Source of the DNA: Vesta saturnalis
Lineage: Eukaryota; Arthropoda; Insecta; Coleoptera; Lampyridae
DNA: 64,000 bases
Direction: 5' to 3'
Assembly: GCA_036346205.1 (NCBI GenBank)
Contig: JARFJB010000400.1
Coordinates: forward strand, 2,922,501-2,986,500
In this document: positions 35,950 to 46,779 of the stretch, piece after piece
Layout of the letters: each line of letters begins with the position of its first letter
Position numbering within the stretch: position 1 is the first letter of the stretch
Translations under genes and position numbers: made by a program
Notes under the pieces: generated by a model
Database searches by the model: none
What the model was told of the DNA's origin: nothing
What the model saw: the letters and a program-made list of their open reading frames with translations, nothing else

Positions 35950-38530
35950 AAGCAAGTCTAAAGCATGGTTCAAGGCCACGCCCTATTCAAATCAAGAAGG
36001 GGGCCCATTGTTCAAAGTCTATGCTTTCAAGGCCACATGAAAGAACAAAGACTATCTATTGTTCAGTTAGAAATAGATTGTTATCTCAATTCTAGGAAAT
36101 CAAAAAGGCGATGCATTGTTCAAAGTCTATGTTTACAATTTTCAAGGTGAAAGAACAAAAGCGATTCATTCTTCTGGTCGAGTTATAAAAATAAATTGTT
36201 ATCTCAATTCTAGGAAATCAATAACAAAGGGGGCCCATTGTTCAAAGTCTATGCTTTCAAGGTCACATGAGAAATGAATAAAGACGATTCATTCTTCTGG
36301 TAGAAAAGCGATTCATTCTTCTGGTCGAGTTATAAAAATAAATTGTTATCTCAATTCTAGGAAATCAATAACAAAGGGGGCCCATTGTTCAAAGTCTATG
36401 CTTTCAAGGTCACATGAGAAATGAATAAAGACGATTCATTCTTCTGGTATAAATAAATTATTATCTCAATTCTGAGAAATCATGAACGAAGACGATGTAT
36501 TGTACAAAGTCTATGCTTATAATTTTCAAGGTAAATGAACAAAGACGATTCATTGTTCAGTTAGAAATAGATTGTTATCTAAATACATCTCTTTCAAGAA
36601 CAAAGGCAATCCATTGTCAACGATTTAAAGTTTATGCTTATAAGGTCACACCTCTGATAACAAAGACGATCCATTCATCTCAATTCTAGGAAATCAAGAG
36701 CCCTGAGGTGCATGTTTCAATGCCACGCCCTCTAAACAGGTGGCCGTTCCCCTAAACAGGTAGCCGTTTCCTATAAACAGGTAGCCGTTTCCTATAAACA
36801 GGTAGCCGTTTCCTAAAACAGGGGGTCCGTTTCCCAAAACAGATAGCTGTTTCGCAACCGTTTCCTCCATGTTCAGGTCGAAAATAGATTCCGCATCTCA
36901 ATTCCAGGAAATCAAAAAGGAGGCCCATTGTTCAAAGTCTATGCTTACAATTTTCAAGGTTAAAGAACAAAGACATTCCATTGTTCAGGTTGAGTTATAA
37001 AAATAGATTGTTATCTCAATTCTAGGAAATCAATAACAAAGGCGATGCATTGTTCAAAGTCTATGCTTTCAAGGCCACATGAAAGAACAGAGACTATCTA
37101 TTGTTCTAGTTGATTTATAAAAATAGATTGTAAATACATCTCTTTCAAGAATAAAGGTGAACCATTGTCAACGATTTAAAGTTTATGCTTATAAGGTCAC
37201 ACCTCTGATAACAAAGACGATTCATTGTTCAGTTAGAAATAGATTGTTATCTCAATTCTAGGAAATCAATAACAAAGACGATGCATTGTCAACGCTTCAA
37301 AGTCTACGTTTACAAGGCCACATGAGAGAACAAAGACGATTCATTGTTTTGGTTGAGTCATTCTCAAATTCTAGGAAATCAAGAATAAAGGGGGCCCATT
37401 GTACAAAGTCTATGCTTACAATTTGCAAGGTAAAAGAACAAAGACGATTCATTGTTTTGGCTCTGTCGTAGCTTCTAAAATTCCGAGAACAAAGACGATG
37501 CATTGTTCAGACTGATTAGGTCATCTAACAAGTAAAATATTTTTTATAAGACTACCACAATATACAGATAAAAAATCGATTTAAGTATTATGGGATATAG
37601 TCACTTTTGTAATACCTCTGCTGGAGTATATCTATTTACTATTTGTTTTTCACATTCAATTTCCTTCAACTGATTCTCGTTTAATGTGGTCCACATCATC
37701 TTTCCTAATAGGTTCATTATATTGTATACTAGCCATACATTCAGCTTCCCTTAAAAGTCTTCATATCAGGATCTACTTTGAGACATTGTTCGAGACTTAT
37801 TACAAACCTACGCAAGCCCTGAGGTGCATGCTTCAAGGTAAGCAATGTCACGCCTCCACAGTACACTCAAGTGGTCTAAACAGGTAGACGTTTCCCAAAA
37901 CAGGGGGCCCGTTTCACAAAACAGGGGGGTCCGTTTCCCAAAACAGAGGGTCCGTTTTCCAAAACAGATGACTGTTTCTCAACACAGGTAACCATTTCCC
38001 CCCCAAGGTTACACGAGAGAACATAAGCGTTCTGATTCCTAAAAATAGATTGTTATCCAGCTACCACCCCACCTCAATTCTAGGAAATCAAGAACAAAGG
38101 GGGGTCCATTGTTCAAAGTCTATGCTTACAATTTTCAAGGTCACATGAGAAATGAACAAAAGTGATTCATTGTTCTGGTCGAGTTATAAAAATAGATTGT
38201 TATCTAAATACCCTTCGATTCTAAGAAATCAAGAACAAAGGCGATCCATTATTTTAGCCAACGCTTCAAAGTCTATGTTTATAATTTTCAAGGTCACATG
38301 AGAGAACAAAGACGATCCATTATTCCGTTATAATTTCTAAAAAATAGATTGTCATCTAAATACATCTCAATTCTGGGAAATCAAGAAACGCTTCAAAGTC
38401 TATGCTTATAAGGCCACACCTCTGATAACAAAGGCGATTCATTGTTGAGTCATAGCTTCTGAAATTCTGAGAACACAGACGATGCATTGTTCAGACTGAT
38501 TAGGTCATCTCACAAGTAAAATATTTTTTT
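35950..38530. repeat. FB-C left arm: sub-repeat array
   Basis: Three modules recur in mixed order at a spacing of roughly 80-150 bases: 'caaagacgattcattgttc', 'tcaaagtctatgctt(t/a)caa' and 'agattgttatctcaattc' with 'taggaaatcaa'. At 36,735-36,860 and 37,870-38,010 there are blocks of a 23-base unit (ccgtttcctataaacaggtag and variants). Frames of 61-68 codons within the array (e.g. 35,965-36,150, 37,286-37,471) repeat with the array and are not called as genes. Confidence 0.9.
37600..37786 (-). pseudogene. Degenerate copy of the 80-residue FB-C ORF (outer, left arm)
   Basis: Same start (ATGTCTCAAAGTA on the minus strand at 37,786) and the same 5' leader as the intact copy at 38,608-38,850, but with internal deletions and frameshifts. 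Confidence 0.7.
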
Positions 38531-38607
38531 TATAAAACTTATAATTTATTAACCACAATATTCATCTATATATACAGATAAAAGATCGATTTAAGTAAAT
38601 ATACATA

Positions 38608-38850
38608 TTATGGCAAATTTGATGTACTTAACATTTTGTAATACCTTTGCTGGATCATATCTATTTTATTTATTATTTGTTTTTCACATTCAATTTCATT
38701 CAACTGATTCTCGTTTAATGTGGTCCACAAGACATCATCATCTTTCCTAATAGGTATTTTCATCGCTTCATGATAATGCTTACTAGCCATACATTCGGCT
38801 TTCCTTAAAGCCTTCATATCAGGATCTGTGATCCTTTTACTTTGAGACAT
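38608..38850 (-). CDS. Unidentified 80-residue protein, intact copy in FB-C left arm
   Basis: Highly charged, helix-like protein: MSQSKRITDPDMKALRKAEC, then HYHEAMKIPIRKDDDVLW, LNENQLNEIECEKQIINKID and IQQRYYKMLSTSNLP. No signal peptide or membrane segment. It is one of four related copies in FB-C. The mirror copy in the right arm (46,438-46,675) has lost the frame through small deletions, as have the two outer copies. A shared leader ('taataagtcacggaca' before the ATG) and a TATAAG word about 45 bases upstream suggest a once-transcribed gene. I do not recognise the family; it may be a captured gene or an element-encoded accessory protein. Confidence 0.5.
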   Translation of the reverse strand: MSQSKRITDPDMKALRKAECMASKHYHEAMKIPIRKDDDVLWTTLNENQLNEIECEKQIINKIDMIQQRYYKMLSTSNLP

Positions 38851-40102
38851 TGTCCGTGACTTATTACAAACCTACGTCTCTTAAACTTATATGCAAAAAC
38901 ACAAATTAAAATCTTTTAATTATACAGTTACGTAAATTTTAAAGTTAATTCCGAGAAATCTATTTTCAAGGTGATCCAACCTTACCCGACTATCAAATAG
39001 ATTGTCAATGGCTACTATCAATTTTCCAGTTTCCGGGTACTACAAATCAACCTACAGAGGTATCCTGATATATGAACGGTAATGTATGCTTCCCAAGTTG
39101 GGTAAAGTTCTTTGAAGGTGTGACGAGAGATTTTGAAGGTCACCAAACAATTCTTAGAATTTAGTCGAGTCAGAGTCATCTGTCAATTCCTAGAAATCAA
39201 TTTTCAAGGTATCATATTACAATTCAAACAGATTGTAAAGTAGATTCATGGCTAAATGGAGACAAGGTGTTCCTAATCAATGACTTTTGTATAGGCCTTA
39301 GAAGTTATTACAATTCCTGCAGTGGTATCTATGCTAAAAAATAGGTCAAGGTTAAATTGGTCCTATATTAGCTAAATGCTCTTCAAGTCAAATAGAAATT
39401 AGGTCATCAGCAGGGGAGGGGGGTAAATGTAGAAGTGGTTAAGGTATTTAAGCAGTAATGTGCAAGGTCTCCAAACAATTGTCAAGACCATATGTCCTAC
39501 AGGCCGATCTTACCCGACATCATCCGATCGAAAATGTAGTCGAAACCTGCAGGACCAATTCTAAATGGGTCATGGAAACAAGAAGAATGATAGGGTCTAT
39601 GCTAATAAGCGTAGGCTCATATTATGGTCCGCCAGGATGTTCCCCCAAATACAGATAACCGTTTCCCAAAACAGGGGAGCTGTCACTCAACACAGGTTTC
39701 CCCTCCAGAGCCATTAATCATAGCTGAGGCTGACCAATTCTAAACGAGTCATGGAAACAAGAAGAATGATGGGGTCTATGCTAATAAGCGTGGTCTCATA
39801 CTATGGTCCTAACCGCCAGGTTGAGGCAGTTTCCTCAAAGACAGATAACCGATTCTCAAAACAGGGGAGCCGTCACTCAACACAGGTTTCCCCTCCAGAG
39901 CCTAATAGCTCATTAATCATAGCTGAGGCTAAATTGAACTAGGTCAGATCCATTTATCTTAGAAATCTGAACATGGAATATGGTTGTGAGGGGTTAGAAA
40001 TCCCAATTCGTGGGAAGGTTGCATCCAAGTACAATTCTTAGAAATCTGAAAGTAGAACTAGTTTAATATCATAAAAAAAGCTAATCCCCTACTTTGGGGT
40101 TT

Positions 40103-40270
40103 ATGGGCCAAGGTGGTAGTTTCTATAAATCACCTACTTTTAGGGCAAAGGGTAGCTTTTCCAATAGTTATAGGTACTGTGTCAACGAGGCTTATCATCT
40201 AGGGTGCAATTCTGACCCCGAGAAAAATGATGAATTCTGCGCCGCTTTTGAGAAGAATGACTATGTTTGA
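40103..40270 (+). CDS. Short Cys-containing ORF in FB-C left arm (55 residues)
   Basis: ATG 40,103 opens MGQGGSFYKSPTFRAKGSFS, then YRYCVNEAYHLGCNSDPEKN and DEFCAAFEKNDYV, stop 40,268. The sequence looks protein-like (balanced composition, three Cys). In the right arm (about 43,847-44,015, minus strand) the same region has one extra G in each of three G-runs, which breaks this frame. A third, more diverged copy at 44,880-45,020 also has the longer runs in at least two places. So either the left arm is the altered one or base counts in G-runs are unreliable. No family recognised. Confidence 0.3.
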   Translation: MGQGGSFYKSPTFRAKGSFSNSYRYCVNEAYHLGCNSDPEKNDEFCAAFEKNDYV

Positions 40271-40385
40271 AAAAAGCTAGAATAGAAAGTAGTGTTGGCA
40301 ACCATGATTGTTAGGGTTTAAAAGCCCCCATTGTGTGCACAGTATACTCTTGATTAGCAGCAATGATGAAAGTAGTAGTACGTAA

Positions 40386-40529
40386 GGTAGAAAGTACAGA
40401 AAAAGCAGTGTGGAGGAGCGAAAGAAGAGGTTGGAGACGTTAATAAAACAAGTAAAAGAAATAAAACTCGATTTGGAGTGTTATATAGCGAAAACAAAAA
40501 TGATGAAGCTGTGTATTAGCAATATGTAA
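40386..40529 (+). CDS. Candidate terminal exon with coiled-coil-like sequence (left arm)
   Basis: Open for 47 codons after an in-frame stop: YRKSSVEERKKRLETLIKQV, then KEIKLDLECYIAKTKMMKLC and ISNM, stop 40,527. Strongly amphipathic with Glu/Lys/Leu heptad character. A poly(A) signal AATAAA lies at 40,666-40,671. The same sequence is intact in the right arm (about 43,590-43,733, minus strand). No ATG at its start, so it would need an upstream exon. Confidence 0.35.
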   Translation, partial: GRKYRKSSVEERKKRLETLIKQVKEIKLDLECYIAKTKMMKLCISNM

Positions 40530-41380
40530 AAATAGTGTAGTGAAGCATGACATTTTGGGAAGGATGAGTTTAAATGTATATTTTAAAGAAGAAGAAAAGA
40601 CGCTGCTGTGTACTGTTATAAGTATCTCACAATTGTATTAGGTTTAAGTAACTGTATAATTAAAAAATAAAGACTTTAAGCGTTGTGAATATGTTGTTCT
40701 TTTAAGTAAACGTAGATAGAACTTTTTGTAGCACTAGTTTTCGGTATTCTCTTCTATAACCCATAATGGTTCCTTATTGGCTCTGTATATCTGGGCGCGG
40801 TTCGATAAACGCGAATTTTATCTGACCTTTACCGAAATCTCCCATAAGGAAATTGGAACCCCTGCCGTACGTTGGGCTTTAAATTGGCCTATATACAACG
40901 TACAAAAGAAGATTTATTGGAAAAGATCAATGACAGTAAAATGATCCTTAAATAAAAAGCAATTTACTGGTTTTAATGCAGATCGTTATTGTTTTTAATC
41001 ATTAAATGGCATTTATGCATATGTGAACTAAAATTTATTAGTAAAGCGTTATAATGAAAAATACAATGACTTTCCTTTGTATAAGGGAGATTTAAATTGA
41101 TTTTTTTTTTGCAAGAACCTAAAAAATTAAATGTCAGCCCTATTCCTAAATTGGCTACCCTTGGACTTAAAAGAGTAAACAGTGACAGCTTGCAGTATAG
41201 AAATGGAGTTAATTTGATGTAATTTTTATATAAAAGGTTAAGAAAATCGATTTATAGTTTTAATGTTGCAGAACGAAGGAGACCTGATTGTTTTTATATG
41301 AATAGTTTTTATTGTGTGTTAGGCGTTAGAATGGGTTTTCATTGTGTTAAAGGGGATACAATAGGCTTGCATGTAATTTT

Positions 41381-42229
41381 TAAAAAAATGTACCTTAAGT
41401 TCACACCTCTGAGAAAACAACAAAGGCGATTCATTGTTTTGGTCGAGTTATAAAAATAGGTTGTTATCCAGCTACCCCCACCATTTCAGGTCTGAGAAAT
41501 CAAGAACAAAGGCGATCCATTATTCAAAGTCTATGCTTTCAAGGTCACATCTCTAATAACAAATGCGATCCATTGTTTTGGCTTAGTCATAATTGCTAGA
41601 AAATAGATTGTTATCTAGACACCCCAATCATTTCAGGCTCAATTCTAGGAAATCAAGGACAAAAAGGATCCATTGCCGACGCTTCAAGGTCAAAGTTGTA
41701 TTGCCCAAGGCCATCATACACATTGCCTACGTATATTCCTCAAGGTTCTTGGCTGAGCTAAGGTGTTAATTCTTATAAACCAATTCTCAGGAGTACTAAA
41801 TAAAATTTTCAAGGCGTGGGGGGATTCTACCTTTCAGGGTCACCAATTAGAAGACATTAGACTGAGCAAAGAAACAACTCAACAACTGCAACATTACAAA
41901 ACCTAGAAGTGTAACATCTATATACTTACATCTCATTTTATTCTATTTAAAAGGTTGCGAAATTTTATTGATGGTCTAGAGATATGTAGTTAGGATAAAT
42001 AATCTAGAATAAACATTTTTTATTAATATAAACATATATTGTTATACACATTCCTTTACTAAAACACAGCTCTTTAACCACCTTACGTTTCTTTGACCTT
42101 ATGTTGATATCGTCTTACTACATCAGCAAACATTTAGCGTGATCTGTGTGACACTTGCTTCCAACCTAGTACTTTTTACAAATGTAGCAGATAAATAAAA
42201 GTTTTCAGGATATTTCAATAATAAGTAAA

Positions 42230-42290
<61 letters not shown>

Positions 42291-42748
42291 CATTATCGGT
42301 AAGGCACCAAAAGTATACCAGGACAGTAACTAAGACATAAATTGTCCTACCTGTATGATTAGTTGAATGATATATTAGCAATGAAAATAATCTTAAGCTT
42401 GAAAACAACCAAAATGCATACGACTGAAACAATCAAGAAACACTTTTAGGTAGAGGGTAATCTATAAAAGTTAATATGGCCATCGGTTAGGGGAATAGGA
42501 ATTATATTATCAATTTATTATTGTTATTAATTCAAAAAAAAAACATTCATTAAAGGAATGCATAGTAAAAGGTTACTCTTTTAATGTATATAAAACCTTT
42601 CTGTAAGCTTTAAATTATCTAACTCAATGAAGTATACTAAAGTAGATTTTTACATATAATTAAAAGCATGTTTACAAATGTTATTTAAGCAACATCTTAA
42701 AATTTATACACACGTTATCCAAATACGAATGGGGGGCTCTGTATGAAT
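41381..42748. other. FB-C loop
   Basis: Unpaired centre. The left part (41,400-41,700) still holds array modules such as 'caaaggcgattcattgtt' and 'gttataaaaataggttg'. The rest is AT-rich with a (TA)n tract. No protein of known type was found. Confidence 0.7.
42234..42288. repeat. (TA)n microsatellite in the FB-C loop
   Basis: About 55 bases of TA. Confidence 0.97.
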
Positions 42749-43589
42749 GCAAGCCTATTGTATCCCCTTTAACACAATGAAAACCCATTCTAACGCCTAA
42801 CACACAATAAAAACTATTCATATAAAAACAATCAGGTCTCCTTCGTTCTGCAACATTAAAACTATAAATCGATTTTCTTAACCTTTTATATAAAAATTAC
42901 ATCAAATTAACTCCATTTCTATGCTGCAAGCTGTCACTGTTTACTCTTTTAAGTCCAAGGGTAGCCAATTTAGGAATAGGGCTGACATTTAATTTTTTAG
43001 GTTCTTGCAAAAAAAAAATCAATTTAAATCTCCCTTATACAAAGGAAAGTCATTGTATTTTTCATTATAACGCTTTACTAATAAATTTTAGTTCACATAT
43101 GCATAAATGCCATTTAATGATTAAAAACAATAACGATCTGCATTAAAACCAGTAAATTGCTTTTTATTTAAGGATCATTTTACTGTCATTGATCTTTTCC
43201 AATAAATCTTCTTTTGTACGTTGTATATAGGCCAATTTAAAGCCCAACGTACGGCAGGGTTTCCATTTCCTTATGGGAGATTTCGGTAAAGGTCAGATAA
43301 AATTCGCGTTTATCGAACCGCGCCCAGATATACAGAGCCAATAAGGAACCATTATGGGTTATAGAAGAGAATACCGAAAACTAGTGCTACAAAAAGTTCT
43401 GTCTACGTTTACTTAAAAGAACAACATATTCACAACGCTTAAAGTCTTTATTTTTTAATTATACAGTTACTTAAACCTAATACAATTGTGAGATACTTAT
43501 AACAGTACACAGCAGCGTCTTTTCTTCTTCTTTAAAATATACATTTAAACTCATCCTTCCCAAATTGTCATGCTTCACTACACTATTTT

Positions 43590-43733
43590 TACATATTGCT
43601 AATACACAGCTTCATCATTTTTGTTTTCGCTATATAACACTCCAAATCGAGTTTTATTTCTTTTACTTGTTTTATTAACGTCTCCAACCTCTTCTTTCGC
43701 TCCTCCACACTGCTTTTTCTGTACTTTCTACCT
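43590..43733 (-). CDS. Mirror copy of the coiled-coil-like exon (right arm)
   Basis: Inverted copy of 40,386-40,529 with the same open frame. Followed by AATAAA at the mirror position near 43,450. Confidence 0.35.
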
Positions 43734-44659
43734 TACGTACTACTACTTTCATCATTGCTGCTAATCAAGAGTATACTGTGCACACAATGGGGGCTTTTAA
43801 ACCCTAACAATCATGGTTGCCAACACTACTTTCTATTCTAGCTTTTTTCAAACATAGTCATTCTTCTCAAAAGCGGCGCAGAATTCATCATTTTTCTCGG
43901 GGTCAGAATTGCACCCCTAGATGATAAGCCTCGTTGACACAGTACCTATAACTATTGGAAAAGCTACCCTTTGCCCCTAAAAGTAGGTGATTTATAGAAA
44001 CTACCACCTTGGCCCATAAACCCCCAAAGTAGGTGATTAGCTTTTTTTATGATATTAAACTAGTTCTACTTTCAGATTTCTAAGAATTGTACTTGGATGC
44101 AACCTTCCCACGAATTGGGATTTCTAACCCCTCACAATCATATTCCATGTTCAGATTTCTAAGATAAATGGATCTGACCTAGTTCAATTTAGCCTCAGCT
44201 ATGATTAATGAGCTATTAGGCTCTGGAGGGGAAACCTGTGTTGAGTGACGGCTCCCCTGTTTTGAGAAACGGTTATCTGTCTTTGAGGAAACTGCCTCAA
44301 CCTGGCGGTTAGGACCATAGTATGAGACCACGCTTATTAGCATAGACCCCATCATTCTTCTTGTTTCCATGACTCGTTTAGAATTGGTCAGCCTCAGCTA
44401 TGATTAATGGCTCTGGAGGGGAAACCTGTGTTGAGTGACAGCTCCCCTGTTTTGGGAAACGGTTATCTGTATTTGGGGGAACATCCTGGCGGACCATAAT
44501 ATGAGCCTACGCTTATTAGCATAGACCCTATCATTCTTCTTGTTTCCATGACCCGTTTAGAATTGGTCCTGCAGGTTTCGACTACATTTTCGATCGGATG
44601 ATGTCGGGTAAGATCGGCCTGTAGGACATATGGTCTTGACAATTGTTTGGAGACCTTGA

Positions 44660-45840
44660 GAATTTCCAGTCACCAGATACTGTAAGCATATACAGGAACC
44701 TTGATATTACCAAAGACAACAATCCTCCATGAACTGATTCTATTGTTAGAAAGGAACGCTTATTTGTTATTTTCAAGAATGTAACCTCCAGGGAATGCTA
44801 AAATTGTTAACCTAGATGGATAGGGTGAACCATAGAAATAGCTTGCATCATAGGGCTTTACATGAAATAATACACTTACAGTAATAGCATTCATCATTTT
44901 TTCTCGGGGTCAGAATTGCACCCCTAGATGATAAGCCTATTGGAAAAGCTACCCTTTACCACTAAAAGTAGGTGAAGGGGATTTATACAAACTACCCCCT
45001 ATCAGTACTACCCCCAAAGTAGGTGATTAGCTTTTTTCTATAATATAAAACTACCTTCAGATTGTACCTGAACCTTCCCACGGATTTCTAACCCCTCATG
45101 ACCAGATGTTTAGGTTTTGACCTAGTTCAGTTTAGCCTGTGTTGAGAAACAGCCATCGGTTTTGGGAAACGGTTATCTGTATTTGGAGAAACACCCTGGA
45201 TGACTATTGTATGAGCCCACGCTTTTTATTACAATTTAGTCAATAACCTTGTAGCATAGACCCCCTTCTTGTTTCCATGACTCGTTTAGAATTGGTCCTG
45301 CAGGTTTCGACTACATTTCGATCGGATGATGTCGGGTAAGATCGGCCTGTAGGACATATGGTCTTGAAAATTTCTTGGAGGCCACATTCATTTTTTCCTA
45401 TTCCGAGGATATATATGAAGTATTCTAGTTAAATTATGTTTACATATGGCTTTCTAATCGAGAAAATATAATTAGTAACTGACTACTATCCTTCATACTC
45501 CCCTTCTTCCCCCTTTTCACTGGTATCCCCATCTTCCCACTCCTTCAAATCTAGAGTGAACTCTTCTAGTTGTGCCGCACTTAACTTTTGTATTAAGCAA
45601 GTAAAACAATATCGACCCTTTAAATACGTTTCACATATTTTTACACCGCTTTCATATTTCTTTGCAAGTGCATGACAGTCCTCTTCCGAATAAAAGCGTC
45701 CTAAACCATATACTGCCTCATGATTAGCATCAAATGCCAATGTCGTCAATTGTTGGAGTAAACGTTCCACGGCTGTATGCGCATCTACCGCTTTGGTCCA
45801 TGATTCAGCAGCGTAGCACATCCACATATTGAATCAATTT
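44660..45840. repeat. Right-arm-specific segment of FB-C, partly a tandem duplication
   Basis: The left arm jumps from the partner of 45,846 (39,452) to the partner of 44,655 (39,470), so this 1.2 kb has no left-arm counterpart. 44,880-45,080 and 45,100-45,383 are diverged repeats of 43,890-44,060 and 44,400-44,650. The rest holds the 113-residue ORF. Short homology ('ggcctccaagaaattttc' against 'ggtctccaaacaattgtc') at the junction suggests loss from the left arm by unequal recombination. Confidence 0.75.
45486..45827 (-). CDS. Unidentified 113-residue protein in FB-C right arm
   Basis: One uninterrupted frame, MWMCYAAESWTKAVDAHTAV, then RLLQQLTTLAFDANHEAVYG, LGRFYSEEDCHALAKKYESG, VKICETYLKGRYCFTCLIQK, LSAAQLEEFTLDLKEWEDG and a Glu/Gly-rich end. 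Predicted helical, with a Cys/His group (DCH, IC, YCFTC) that could bind metal and an acidic tail. Codon use is richer in GC than the surrounding array. It is the only long, complex frame in FB-C and is absent from the left arm. I do not recognise it. Possibilities are a captured host gene piece or an element-specific protein. Confidence 0.5.
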   Translation of the reverse strand: MWMCYAAESWTKAVDAHTAVERLLQQLTTLAFDANHEAVYGLGRFYSEEDCHALAKKYESGVKICETYLKGRYCFTCLIQKLSAAQLEEFTLDLKEWEDGDTSEKGEEGEYEG

Positions 45841-46437
45841 TATTTGCACATTACTGCTTAAATACCTTAACCACTTCTACATTTACCCCCCTCCCCTGCT
45901 GATGACCTAATTTCTATTTGACTTGAAGAGCATTTAGCTAATATAGGACCAATTTAACCTTGACCTATTTTTTAGCATAGATACCACTGCAGGAATTGTA
46001 ATAACTTCTAAGGCCTATACAAAAGTCATTGATTAGGAACACCTTGTCTCCATTTAGCCATGAATCTACTTTACAATCTGTTTGAATTGTAATATGATAC
46101 CTTGAAAATTGATTTCTAGGAATTGACAGATGACTCTGACTCGACTAAATTCTAAGAATTGTTTGGTGACCTTCAAAATCTCTCGTCACACCTTTTTACC
46201 CAACTTGGGAAGCAACATTACCGTTCATATATCAGGATACCTCTGTAGGTTGATTTTTACCGGAAACTGGAAAATTGATAGTAGCCATTGACAATCTATT
46301 TAAGTAAGGTTGGATCACCTTGAAAATAGATTTCTCGGAATTAACTTTAAAATTTACGTAACTGTATAATTAAAAGATTTTAATTTGTGTTTTGCATATA
46401 AGTTTAAGAGACGTAGGTTTGTAATAAGTCACGGACA

Positions 46438-46675
46438 ATGTCTCAAAGTAAAAGGATCACAGATCCTGATATGAAGGCTTTAAGGAAAGCCGAATGTATG
46501 GCTAGTAAATTATCATGAAGCGATGAAAATACCTATTAGGAAAGATGATGATGTCTTTGGACCACATTAAACGAGAATCAGTTGAAGAAATTGAATGTGA
46601 AAACAAATAATAAATAAAATAGATATGATCCAGCAAAGGTATTACAAAATGTTAAGTACATCAAATTTGCCATAA
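46438..46675 (+). pseudogene. Right-arm mirror of the 80-residue ORF, frameshifted
   Basis: Same ATG context and codons 1-24 as the intact copy, then a 2-base loss (in 'agtaaGCatt') and further small deletions. The nucleotide match continues to the original stop. Confidence 0.8.
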
Positions 46676-46779
46676 TATGTATATTTACTTAAATCGATCT
46701 TTTATCTGTATATAGATGAATATTGTGGTTAATAAATTATAAGTTTTATAAAAAAAATATTTTACTTGTTAGATGACCT

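Noticed and set aside
35965..37503. 61-68-codon frames duplicated in mirror positions of the FB-C arms
   Set aside because: They track the sub-repeats (SRKSKRRCIVQSLC-type words) in several copies and have no non-repeat content.
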